The translations under genes and the position numbers were made by a program. Shown piece by piece: positions 1 through 5,386 of a DNA stretch of 5,386 nt (its first letter is position 1; every line of letters starts with the position of its first letter). This stretch comes from Campylobacteraceae bacterium (lineage in GTDB: Bacteria > Campylobacterota > Campylobacteria > Campylobacterales > Sulfurovaceae): NCBI GenBank assembly GCA_026995985.1, contig JALWNF010000083.1:1-5386 (forward strand), in the 5' to 3' direction. The notes under the pieces are model-generated. The model saw only the letters and a list, made by a program, of their open reading frames with translations. It ran no database searches and was not told the origin of the DNA.

Positions 1-238
1 AAGCTAGACCAATTCCTGTATTTCCAGATGTGGGCTCAATAATTGTTGTCTCTTTAGTAATCTTACCTGATGCAAGAGCCTCATTTACCATATTCATTGC
101 AATCCTATCTTTTACAGATGAGGTTGGGTTCATAAACTCACACTTACCTAAAATTATAGCTCCAGATAGTTCTGAGAGATGATTAAGTTTGACCAAAGGG
201 GTATTTCCAACTAGTTCTTCAATGCTGTTTGCTATCAT
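1..238 (-). CDS. cysK: Cysteine synthase (O-acetylserine sulfhydrylase), N-terminal part, truncated by window edge
   Basis: This cytoplasmic PLP enzyme makes L-cysteine from O-acetylserine and sulfide. The 79 codons present begin MIANSIEELVGNTPLV, the usual N-terminus of the family (VGNTPLV at residues 10-16). They continue with NPTSSVKDRIA (37-47), where Lys43 is the expected PLP Schiff-base lysine. The substrate-binding loop TSGNTG follows at 70-75, just before the window ends, so roughly three quarters of a ~300-residue protein lies outside. The ATG overlaps the pyrC stop codon as ATGA (238-235). The upstream sequence has only a weak purine-rich match (GAGATAGAG), so translation probably depends on ribosomes finishing pyrC. 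I infer co-transcription with pyrC. The conserved loops identify the fold-type II PLP family firmly. Assignment to CysK rather than CysM or cystathionine beta-synthase rests on the N-terminal pattern and is likely but not certain from this fragment. Confidence 0.93.
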   Translation of the reverse strand, partial: MIANSIEELVGNTPLVKLNHLSELSGAIILGKCEFMNPTSSVKDRIAMNMVNEALASGKITKETTIIEPTSGNTGIGLA

Positions 239-1248
239 GACTCTATCTCTTTAATAGTATAGTTAATACTCTCTCCTGCATAGAGAGGGACTACTTCTCC
301 ATATTTTGTAGGTACTATATATGGCTCTTTCTCTAATATAATCCTCTTATTAGGAACGCTTATGTTACTATAGATACTTTGTGCATTTCCTGAAAGAAAA
401 GCTTGTAGATTTTCAATGGTTGAATGCTCTACAAAAAGTTCAGTTAAAACTTGAATGGCAATAGGAGCAGTAAAGACCCCTGCTGCACAACCACTAGACT
501 CTTTAGCATGTTGTGGGTGTGGTGCAGAGTCTGAACCAAACATCACTTTTGGGTGTGCTTCAAATGCAACTTTTCGCAGGGCTTCTCTGTCTTCGGGACG
601 CTTGGCAATAGGTTTACAAAATAGGTGTGGCTGTAACATACCACCTGCTACATCATCTAAAGTAATAAGTAGATGGTGTAGGGTAATAGTTGCGTATAAA
701 TTTTCAAATCTATCAAGTGCCTCTACACTCTCTTTTGTAGTAATATGCTCCATAATAATCTTTAGTTTTGGAAAGTTAGTTGCCAACATCTCATAAATAG
801 AGACAAACTCTGCTTCTCTATCCATGACAAATCCATTTGTCTCACCATGCACACAAAGAGGAATGTTAAGTTCAGACATAGCTGTAAGGGTAGGGCGTAA
901 CTCCTTCACATCAAATCCAGCTACACCTCCCTCTGAGTTGGTAGTGATTCCAGCAGGGTAGAGTTTTATAGCTGTTAGTTCATCACGAACACTCTCTAAA
1001 AACTCTTTGGTATATGTAGGTTTAAAAAATAGAGTCATATATGGTTTAAAGGTCTCATCTCCTATTGCTAAGCCAATTCGCTCTTTGTAAGCTAGTAGAG
1101 CCTCTTTTGTATCGACAGGAGGAACTAAATTTGGCATAACAATAGCCCCAGAAAAGGTTTTAGCACTAAGAGGTGCAACAGTTGAGAGCATTTCGCCATC
1201 TCTTAAGTGGAGGTGCATATCAAGAGGAGAATTTAGTGTAATTGACAT
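235..1248 (-). CDS. pyrC: Dihydroorotase, class II PyrC type
   Basis: This cytoplasmic zinc amidohydrolase interconverts N-carbamoyl-L-aspartate and dihydroorotate, the third step of de novo pyrimidine synthesis. The 337 residues match the usual length of the class (about 335-350). The start MSITLNSPLDMHLHLRDG places the first metal ligands at His12 and His14, with Arg16 for substrate binding. The lysine expected to be carboxylated and to bridge the metals is Lys95 (AIKLYPAGITTNS). Further ligands are His134 (VHGETN), His168 (MEHITT) and the catalytic Asp240 (MFGSDSAPHP), so every expected active-site residue is present. The ATG at 1248 has AAAGGA five bases upstream. The gene follows yidD after 76 bases and overlaps cysK by four bases. 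Overall the sequence strongly resembles the Campylobacter enzyme, which is one basis for placing the window in Campylobacterota. No allosteric or ATCase fusion domain is present. Confidence 0.98.
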   Translation of the reverse strand: MSITLNSPLDMHLHLRDGEMLSTVAPLSAKTFSGAIVMPNLVPPVDTKEALLAYKERIGLAIGDETFKPYMTLFFKPTYTKEFLESVRDELTAIKLYPAGITTNSEGGVAGFDVKELRPTLTAMSELNIPLCVHGETNGFVMDREAEFVSIYEMLATNFPKLKIIMEHITTKESVEALDRFENLYATITLHHLLITLDDVAGGMLQPHLFCKPIAKRPEDREALRKVAFEAHPKVMFGSDSAPHPQHAKESSGCAAGVFTAPIAIQVLTELFVEHSTIENLQAFLSGNAQSIYSNISVPNKRIILEKEPYIVPTKYGEVVPLYAGESINYTIKEIES

Positions 1249-1253
1249 TTGAG

Positions 1254-1259
1254 TCCTTT
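1254..1259 (-). promoter_or_regulatory. Ribosome binding site of pyrC
   Basis: AAAGGA on the minus strand ends five bases before the pyrC ATG at 1248. This is a good Shine-Dalgarno match at a suitable distance. It supports this start, which also fits the family N-terminus. Confidence 0.8.
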
Positions 1260-1263
1260 AATA

Positions 1264-1292
1264 ATTATAAAACATCTCAGGCATTTTGCCAC
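1264..1292 (-). promoter_or_regulatory. Candidate sigma70-type promoter for pyrC-cysK
   Basis: On the minus strand a perfect TATAAT (1269-1264) lies 17 bases downstream of GTGGCA (1292-1287), a four-of-six match to TTGACA. Transcription would begin near 1257, giving a leader of only about nine bases that would cut into the Shine-Dalgarno sequence. Either the real start lies slightly upstream or the box is fortuitous in AT-rich DNA. It is the only gap in the lnt-yidD-pyrC-cysK run, so a promoter here would separate the metabolic pair from the envelope pair. Moderate to low confidence without mapped transcript starts. Confidence 0.4.
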
Positions 1293-1309
1293 AACTAAGA
1301 TTAATTGTG
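1290..1309. repeat. 20-base imperfect palindrome in the yidD-pyrC gap
   Basis: CACAA and TTGTG form the outer arms of a 20-base dyad (minus strand CACAATTAATCTTAGTTGTG), with inner TAA/TTA pairs and one G-T mismatch. A third CACAA half-site lies 11 bases away on the same strand (1316-1320). A smaller inverted repeat, GGCA-TTT-TGCC, abuts it at 1280-1290. No clear T-run follows either dyad on either strand, so an intrinsic terminator is unlikely. The dyad touches the candidate -35 of the pyrC promoter, so an operator is possible, but no regulator can be named. Confidence 0.4.
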
Positions 1310-1324
1310 AATAAATTGTGTAAT

Positions 1325-1654
1325 TTAAGAGTATGAATGAGTTTTTATGACAAAATATTTCCCACTCTCTTTAGGAAAAAACCAATATTTAATTTTAAAA
1401 TTGTAACTACACATCTGTAAAACCCTTGGTGGTTTAAACTTGACAATAGGGTAGTCAATCCCCCCTGCAAAGAGTTGGTTACAGCGTAAGATTCTAAGTG
1501 TACTTTGTAGGAGTGCTTTGTCAGCACGATTGGTCTCAAACTGCCACTTAGCATACTCTGAACAACTAGGGTAGTAGCGACATGAAGCAGGTAACATCTT
1601 TGATATATATTGGTAGCCTTTAATAGGTGCTATAAAAAACTTTTTTATATTCAT
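1325..1654 (-). CDS. yidD: Membrane protein insertion efficiency factor YidD
   Basis: YidD is a small protein on the inner face of the cytoplasmic membrane that assists YidC-dependent insertion of membrane proteins. The 109-residue product has the family core PASCRYYPSCSEY at 22-34 (Cys25 and Cys31). It is followed by an amphipathic stretch and RILRCNQLFAGGIDYP at 54-69, with Cys58. The N-terminus is basic and hydrophobic (MNIKKFFIAPIKGYQYI), consistent with peripheral membrane attachment. The length exceeds the ~70-85 residues of most YidD proteins. The extra tail from about residue 75, rich in aromatic and basic residues, resembles what I recall of Campylobacterota homologues. The ATG overlaps the lnt stop as ATGA (1654-1651), and GGAGAGG lies seven bases upstream within lnt. 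YidD usually sits between rnpA and yidC; here it is paired with lnt. Annotation as a hemolysin-like protein in old databases is obsolete. Confidence 0.95.
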   Translation of the reverse strand: MNIKKFFIAPIKGYQYISKMLPASCRYYPSCSEYAKWQFETNRADKALLQSTLRILRCNQLFAGGIDYPIVKFKPPRVLQMCSYNFKIKYWFFPKESGKYFVIKTHSYS

Positions 1655-2922
1655 TTAACCACCTCTCCATTTTGAATAGTGTAAGAGTCTGCCATATTGA
1701 CAGAGTGGTAGATGGTTGTTCCATACTTTTTAGAGTAGTATTGAAGTAATATCTTCTGCTCGGTAGGCTCAATAGAGGGAGCTACCCAACCATCGTTAGA
1801 TATAACAATCATATTTTTAGGATTGCCTCTGTAGAGAGTTTCTGAACAGGCTTCATAACAGATAGCATTTCTAAAGGTTTTTCCATGTAGATTATAGTCT
1901 GTAGGCTCTGTGTCAGCCACATAGTCAGGAGCCCCATCAAAAAATAGGTCATTAATCCATGAACTCATAAACTTTGGTAGAGGATTAGCCTCTCCAAAAG
2001 GGACAAGTACAACTTTGTTAGCTATTTGGTACTCTCCTTTGCTAAAGATATATGTAGAGTTTCTAGGGATTTTGCCATCAACATATAAGGCACCTAAGAC
2101 AATATCTATTTTATATGAACGCTTCTTTAACGCCTCCATAAGTATGGGTTGTTTATTTAAAAATAGTGCAAAGATAGACTCAGGTAAGATAACTATAGAT
2201 TTTTTATCTTTTATAGCTTTATCAATTTCTTTAAATACCATACCAATATGCTTCTGTTGTAGCTCTGGTCTCCACTTATCAATAACATTTATATGAAAAT
2301 TTGTTACATCAATAGTTGGGTCAACTGCCTCTGTTTTATGAAAATGCGAACTGTAAGGGTATGCCCATACAATAAGTAAAAGATAGAGAAGCTGTTTTTT
2401 GTAGATAGCTAAAACAATAGAGGCTAAAACTAGAGCAAATTGCCACTTTTGGATACCTATATAACTATTTGTAAAGACCAATTCAGGTTTAAACCAATCA
2501 AATCCAAAAGGGTGAATATAAGAGAGTATAAGTAGGGCTATTGCTTTTGCTATAAGTGTAGATAGAGTGTTAGGCAGACGCTCTGCAATATAGGCAAATA
2601 GTAAAAATATAACCCCATAAATAGTTGCTGTAATAAGTAGACCAATAGGAATTGCCCAAGCAAAACCATAATTTACAAAGCTTATAGAGAGCCACCAAAA
2701 CCATAAAATTCCAATAAAAAATCCACTCCAAAACCAAACTTTTCTATTAGAGTCTAATAGAATATAGAATGTTAAAACTCCTAAAATAGTATTAATAAAA
2801 AAATTGACTACTCCAAACCAATCTAGGTATATTGCTACAGAACTAAGTAGGGCAACTAAAAAGCCTCGTGTTATATTGTTAGTGGTAAAATACGCTCTAA
2901 AATTTTTATTATATAAACTCAA
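1651..2922 (-). CDS. lnt: Apolipoprotein N-acyltransferase (short form), TTG start
   Basis: Lnt transfers a third acyl chain from phospholipid to the N-terminal cysteine of apolipoproteins in the inner membrane, with its active site facing the periplasm. With TTG at 2922 the protein has 423 residues. Residues ~20-190 form six or seven hydrophobic membrane segments, including an aromatic WFWW patch at ~74-77. A nitrilase domain follows. The expected Glu-Lys-Cys triad is Glu248 (ILPES), Lys303 (ANKVVLVPFGE, with Glu311) and Cys355 (ICYEA), followed by Glu357 and SNDGW. The protein ends at NGEVVK and lacks the C-terminal membrane helix of the 512-residue E. coli enzyme, as in other short homologues of this phylum. 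The upstream in-frame TTG at 2940 would overlap the yajC start and has no visible ribosome site, whereas TTG2922 has AAAGGA six bases upstream. No in-frame ATG or GTG occurs before the membrane region. The gene overlaps yidD by four bases. Confidence 0.94.
   Translation of the reverse strand: MSLYNKNFRAYFTTNNITRGFLVALLSSVAIYLDWFGVVNFFINTILGVLTFYILLDSNRKVWFWSGFFIGILWFWWLSISFVNYGFAWAIPIGLLITATIYGVIFLLFAYIAERLPNTLSTLIAKAIALLILSYIHPFGFDWFKPELVFTNSYIGIQKWQFALVLASIVLAIYKKQLLYLLLIVWAYPYSSHFHKTEAVDPTIDVTNFHINVIDKWRPELQQKHIGMVFKEIDKAIKDKKSIVILPESIFALFLNKQPILMEALKKRSYKIDIVLGALYVDGKIPRNSTYIFSKGEYQIANKVVLVPFGEANPLPKFMSSWINDLFFDGAPDYVADTEPTDYNLHGKTFRNAICYEACSETLYRGNPKNMIVISNDGWVAPSIEPTEQKILLQYYSKKYGTTIYHSVNMADSYTIQNGEVVK
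2876..2903 (+). promoter_or_regulatory. Candidate promoter for yajC-secD-secF, inside the 5' end of lnt
   Basis: TTGTTA (2876-2881, four of six matches to TTGACA) is followed after 16 bases by TAAAAT (2898-2903, five of six to TATAAT). This predicts a start near 2910 and a leader of about 25 bases. A second possible -10, TATTAT, lies at 2907-2912. Because the divergent starts are 12 bases apart, the yajC promoter must lie within the lnt coding sequence, and this is the best candidate I see. The region is AT-rich, so chance matches are common. Confidence 0.35.
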
Positions 2923-2934
2923 AAGGATTCCTTT
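2922..2934. promoter_or_regulatory. Inverted repeat giving divergent ribosome binding sites for yajC and lnt
   Basis: AAAGGATTCCTTT is a perfect inverted repeat around a single central base. Read on the plus strand its left arm, extended to AAAAGGA (2921-2927), is the Shine-Dalgarno sequence seven bases before the yajC ATG. Read on the minus strand its right arm gives AAAGGA (2934-2929), six bases before the lnt TTG at 2922. Both spacings are good. This decides the lnt start in favour of 2922. In either transcript the arms could pair with each other and partly hide the site, though the six-pair stem has almost no loop. Confidence 0.7.
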
Positions 2935-3195
2935 ATGCAAGCATTAGGACAATTTCTGCCACTTATTTTTCTATTTGGTATTTTTTACTTTTTAATTATT
3001 AGACCTCAGCAAAAGCAACAAAAAGAGCATCAAGAGATGCTTGAAGCTCTTAAAAAGGGTGACAAAATCGTTACCGCAGGTGGACTATTTGCAGAAGTTG
3101 TAAAAGTTGAAGAGGATTTTATCAAAATCAAACTGAACGATACATCAATTGTTAAACTTGACAAAGCATTTGTTAACAGAAAGGTAGAAGCGTAG
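2935..3195 (+). CDS. yajC: Sec translocase accessory subunit YajC
   Basis: YajC is a single-pass inner-membrane protein that associates with SecD and SecF in the SecDF-YajC accessory complex of the Sec translocon. The 86 residues show one hydrophobic helix at about 7-22, ending in the family signature FYFLIIRPQQKQQKEHQEM (residues 17-35). A cytoplasmic part follows with LKKGDKIVTAGGLFAEV (39-55) and a beta-rich end. The length is near that of Campylobacter homologues and shorter than the 110 residues of E. coli. The ATG has AAAAGGA seven bases upstream. The gene is first of the yajC-secD-secF run, with only three bases before secD, and is divergent to lnt. Its exact biochemical role is unclear even in E. 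coli, where it is dispensable. Confidence 0.97.
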   Translation: MQALGQFLPLIFLFGIFYFLIIRPQQKQQKEHQEMLEALKKGDKIVTAGGLFAEVVKVEEDFIKIKLNDTSIVKLDKAFVNRKVEA

Positions 3196-3198
3196 GCA

Positions 3199-4785
3199 AT
3201 GGGCAATTTAAACTATAGAGTTGTCATTTTTGCTTTTGCATTTATTTTTGGAGTGGTATTCTCTATTCCAAGTCTAATTCAAAGCGATAGTGGCAAAAAG
3301 ATTACCTTGGGGCTTGACTTGCAAGGTGGGTTACATATGTTGCTCTCTGTTAAAACAGAGGTAGCACTAGAGTCAAAACTAAAATCTATTGGAACGAGCA
3401 TAAAGTATACTCTTGAAAATGAAGATATTGTTTTTGATGATTTAAAGATAGATAGTGACAAGGTCTCATTTGAAGTTTTAGATGAAGATGATATTCCAAA
3501 AGTAGATAAACTTTTAGCTGAAAACTTTAAAGATGTTATCTTAACAAAAAAGGGAAACCATTATGCTCTTTCGCTTAGTGACAAGATGGCAAAAGAGACA
3601 GAAAAACATGCCATTGACCAAGCTGTAGAGACCATTAGAGTTCGTCTAAATATGTTTGGACTAGCAGAGCCAACTGTAGCTAAACAGGGTGAAGATAAAA
3701 TCTTAGTAGAGATACCAGGGGTCAAAACAGCCCAAGAGGAGCAACGAATTCGTGCCTTAATAGCTAAAGCAGCTCACCTACAGATGATGGCAGTAGATGA
3801 AGATAGAGCCAACAGAGTCTATAGCATGACACAAGCAGAGGCAGAGAGTTATGGAGATATTATCTTGCCTGATGTCTCAGAAAAAGGTGTAAAGTATCTT
3901 CTATACTCTATTCCAATCTTAGATGGTTCAATGCTTACCGATGCACAAGTAGGGTATGACCGAAAGACAAATAGACCTCTTGTTAACTTTACTCTAAATG
4001 GACAAGGAGCTAAAATTTTTGGAGACTTTACCGAAAAATCTGTTGGTAAACGTATGGCTGTTGTCTTAGATGATGAGGTCTATACAGCTCCAAATATTAG
4101 AGAGCGTATTGGTGGTGGTAGAGTTCAAATTACAGGTAACTTTACTCCACAAGAGGCAAATGACATTGCTATTGCCTTGCGTTCAGGTTCACTCCTCGCT
4201 CCTGTACAGATTGAAGAGAAGCGAAGTGTAGGACCTAGCCTTGGGGCAGACAATATTAAATCCTCCTCTATTGCTTTAGCTGTTGGTTTTGTTTTAGTTA
4301 TTCTCTTTATGGTACTCTACTATGGCATGGCAGGAGTAATTGCTAATGTAGCTCTTATTGCTAACCTATTTTTACTCTTAGCTATTATGTCTCTTGCAGG
4401 TGCAACTTTAACACTTCCTGGTATGGCAGGTATTGTACTTACTGTTGGTATGGCTGTTGATGCAAATGTTATTATCAATGAGCGTATTAGAGAGTTGCTA
4501 CATCATGGAAACTCTATTACAAAAGCGATTGAGCAAGGCTACAACAATGCCTTTACTGCCATTTGGGACGCAAATGTAACTACACTTATTGCAGCTGTTG
4601 TACTCTTTGCTTATGGAACAGGTCCCATTAAAGGGTTTGCTTTGACCATGAGTATAGGTATTTTAGCTTCAATGTTAACAGCCATTTTAGGAACACATGG
4701 AATCTACCAGTGGCTACTTCCTAAGATAGATAAAAAGAGACTAAACTTTTGGTTTGGTATTAAACAGAGCAAAGGAGCTAAATAA
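3199..4785 (+). CDS. secD: Protein translocase subunit SecD
   Basis: SecD works with SecF in the inner membrane, using the proton motive force to pull preproteins emerging from SecYEG into the periplasm. The 528-residue protein has a first membrane helix (~8-24) and then the family motif LGLDLQGGLHM (37-47). A large periplasmic region follows, with RVRLNMFGLAEPTVAKQG (147-164) and GGRVQITGNFTPQEANDIA (306-324). The last third holds five membrane segments (~356-505). Asp421 in GMAVDANVIINERIRE (417-432) corresponds to the proton-pathway aspartate of E. coli SecD (Asp519). The protein is shorter than the 615 residues of E. coli, mainly in the periplasmic region. The ATG is three bases after the yajC stop. 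A suitable Shine-Dalgarno sequence is lacking, as AAAGG lies 14 bases upstream, so coupling to yajC translation is likely. The stop overlaps the secF start by one base. Confidence 0.98.
   Translation: MGNLNYRVVIFAFAFIFGVVFSIPSLIQSDSGKKITLGLDLQGGLHMLLSVKTEVALESKLKSIGTSIKYTLENEDIVFDDLKIDSDKVSFEVLDEDDIPKVDKLLAENFKDVILTKKGNHYALSLSDKMAKETEKHAIDQAVETIRVRLNMFGLAEPTVAKQGEDKILVEIPGVKTAQEEQRIRALIAKAAHLQMMAVDEDRANRVYSMTQAEAESYGDIILPDVSEKGVKYLLYSIPILDGSMLTDAQVGYDRKTNRPLVNFTLNGQGAKIFGDFTEKSVGKRMAVVLDDEVYTAPNIRERIGGGRVQITGNFTPQEANDIAIALRSGSLLAPVQIEEKRSVGPSLGADNIKSSSIALAVGFVLVILFMVLYYGMAGVIANVALIANLFLLLAIMSLAGATLTLPGMAGIVLTVGMAVDANVIINERIRELLHHGNSITKAIEQGYNNAFTAIWDANVTTLIAAVVLFAYGTGPIKGFALTMSIGILASMLTAILGTHGIYQWLLPKIDKKRLNFWFGIKQSKGAK
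4771..4777 (+). promoter_or_regulatory. Ribosome binding site of secF within secD
   Basis: AAAGGAG lies in the last codons of secD, seven bases before the secF ATG. It is a strong Shine-Dalgarno match. Together with the TAATG stop/start junction it suggests that secF has both direct and coupled initiation, which would help balance the two partner subunits. Confidence 0.8.
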
Positions 4786-5386
4786 TGGAACTATTTAGAC
4801 CAGACCAGCCTATTATAGGCTTTATGAAAAATGCAAAAAAGGTAGGGGCTTTCTCTCTTTTTATGATTGTTGCTTCTATAATACTTATTGCAACTAAGGG
4901 GTTAAACTACGGTATTGACTTTGCAGGTGGTACTATTGTTCAAGTAAAGTATGAGGGTAAAGCCCCTATTGACAAGGTTAGAGAGGCACTCTCTAAAGTC
5001 AAAGAGTATAAGGGAGCATCTGTTACATTTTTTGGTTCAGATAGTGAGATAGCTATTCGTACAAAAAGTACAACGAAGAGTGTTGACTCTGATGTTAGCG
5101 ACCAGATGAGAAAAATCTTAGAGGGCACAGGTAAATTTGAGGTTAGAGGTGTAGATATGGTAGGTCCTGCTGTTGGAGATGAACTTAGAACAAAAGGTCT
5201 TATGGCAATGCTACTCTCTATTCTTGGAATTTTAATTTACATTTCATTTAGATTTGAGTGGCGTTTTGCTTTAGCATCAGTTATAGCTTTGATTCACGAT
5301 GTTACCATTGCTACAGGAGCTTTAGCTTTAACTCAAATAGATGTTAACCTACCTATTTTAGCAGCTATTTTGACTATTTTGGGGTA
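4785..5386 (+). CDS. secF: Protein translocase subunit SecF, N-terminal part, truncated by window edge
   Basis: SecF is the partner of SecD in the proton-driven accessory complex of the Sec translocon. Two hundred complete codons are present, about two thirds of a ~320-residue protein. The sequence shows a first membrane helix (~20-37), then GIDFAGGTIVQVKY (43-56), the SecF counterpart of the SecD GLDLQGG motif. A small periplasmic domain runs to about residue 120. The conserved VDMVGPAVGDELR follows at 123-135, then a membrane segment (~138-154), FRFEWRFALASVIALIHDV (155-173) with the conserved HD pair, and the beginning of the AAILTILGY segment (193-201) where the window ends. The expected next motif, NDTIVVFDRIRE in the family, lies outside. 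The start ATG shares its A with the secD TAA stop. SecD and SecF are separate proteins here, not a fused SecDF. Confidence 0.97.
   Translation, partial: MELFRPDQPIIGFMKNAKKVGAFSLFMIVASIILIATKGLNYGIDFAGGTIVQVKYEGKAPIDKVREALSKVKEYKGASVTFFGSDSEIAIRTKSTTKSVDSDVSDQMRKILEGTGKFEVRGVDMVGPAVGDELRTKGLMAMLLSILGILIYISFRFEWRFALASVIALIHDVTIATGALALTQIDVNLPILAAILTILG

Noticed and set aside
455..796. Plus-strand open frame of 113 codons
   Set aside because: It lies entirely antisense within pyrC, whose active-site residues are all conserved. Its product has low-complexity Ser/Ala/Cys composition and no recognisable motif.
1280..1309. Intrinsic terminator between yidD and pyrC
   Set aside because: The dyads are AT-rich or have only a four-pair stem, and neither is followed directly by a T-run on the minus strand.
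1345..1554. Minus-strand open frame of 69 codons
   Set aside because: It is an alternative frame inside yidD, which has the clear family motif in the other frame.
2015..2296. Plus-strand open frame of 93 codons
   Set aside because: It is antisense to the nitrilase domain of lnt, with no ribosome site or family resemblance that I can see.
2935..3020. A promoter for lnt inside yajC on the minus strand
   Set aside because: Several AT-rich -10-like strings exist (for example TAATAAT at 3001-2995), but none has a convincing -35 at proper spacing, so I could not choose one. A promoter is still expected in this area.
3279..3461. Minus-strand open frame of 60 codons
   Set aside because: It is antisense within secD; the serine-rich product looks like a shadow of the real frame.
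4940..5128. Minus-strand open frame of 62 codons
   Set aside because: It is antisense within secF and its hydrophobic, serine-rich composition mirrors the opposite strand.
1..5386. An undescribed defence, mobile or biosynthetic system
   Set aside because: All coding space is taken by seven recognisable housekeeping genes with intact expected motifs. No foreign gene, repeat array or large unexplained region remains.

Overview
This AT-rich window is a compact stretch of bacterial housekeeping chromosome. The sequences point to Campylobacterota (formerly Epsilonproteobacteria). PyrC closely resembles the Campylobacter-type class II dihydroorotase, YidD has the RCNQ...GGIDYP variant with a long C-terminal tail, Lnt is a short form, and lnt lies divergent to yajC-secD-secF as I recall from Campylobacter jejuni. 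A free-living sulfur-oxidising lineage such as Sulfurimonas or Sulfurovum is plausible, but this is inference and I do not name a species.

Layout. On the minus strand, in order of transcription, are lnt (2922-1651, apolipoprotein N-acyltransferase), yidD (1654-1325, membrane insertion factor), a 76-base gap with dyad symmetries and a promoter-like TATAAT, pyrC (1248-235, dihydroorotase) and cysK (238 to beyond base 1, cysteine synthase, 3' end cut off). On the plus strand are yajC (2935-3195), secD (3199-4785) and secF (4785 to beyond 5386, cut off). Three junctions overlap: lnt/yidD and pyrC/cysK share ATGA, and secD/secF share one base in TAATG. Translational coupling is therefore likely throughout. 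There are no RNA genes, mobile elements, CRISPR arrays or long non-coding stretches.

The plus-strand genes encode the SecDF-YajC accessory complex, which uses the proton motive force to help SecYEG export proteins. The adjacent minus-strand pair serves the same membrane: YidD assists YidC-dependent insertion, and Lnt finishes lipoproteins after Sec export. The centre of the window is thus a small envelope-biogenesis cluster. PyrC (pyrimidine synthesis) and CysK (cysteine synthesis) are metabolic genes that follow it.

The most notable point is the lnt/yajC junction. The likely lnt start is a TTG at 2922 rather than the upstream TTG at 2940. This leaves only 12 bases between two divergent start codons, and a 13-base inverted repeat supplies a Shine-Dalgarno sequence on each strand. 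I found no evidence of an undescribed system. The remaining observations are modest points of gene structure and regulation.
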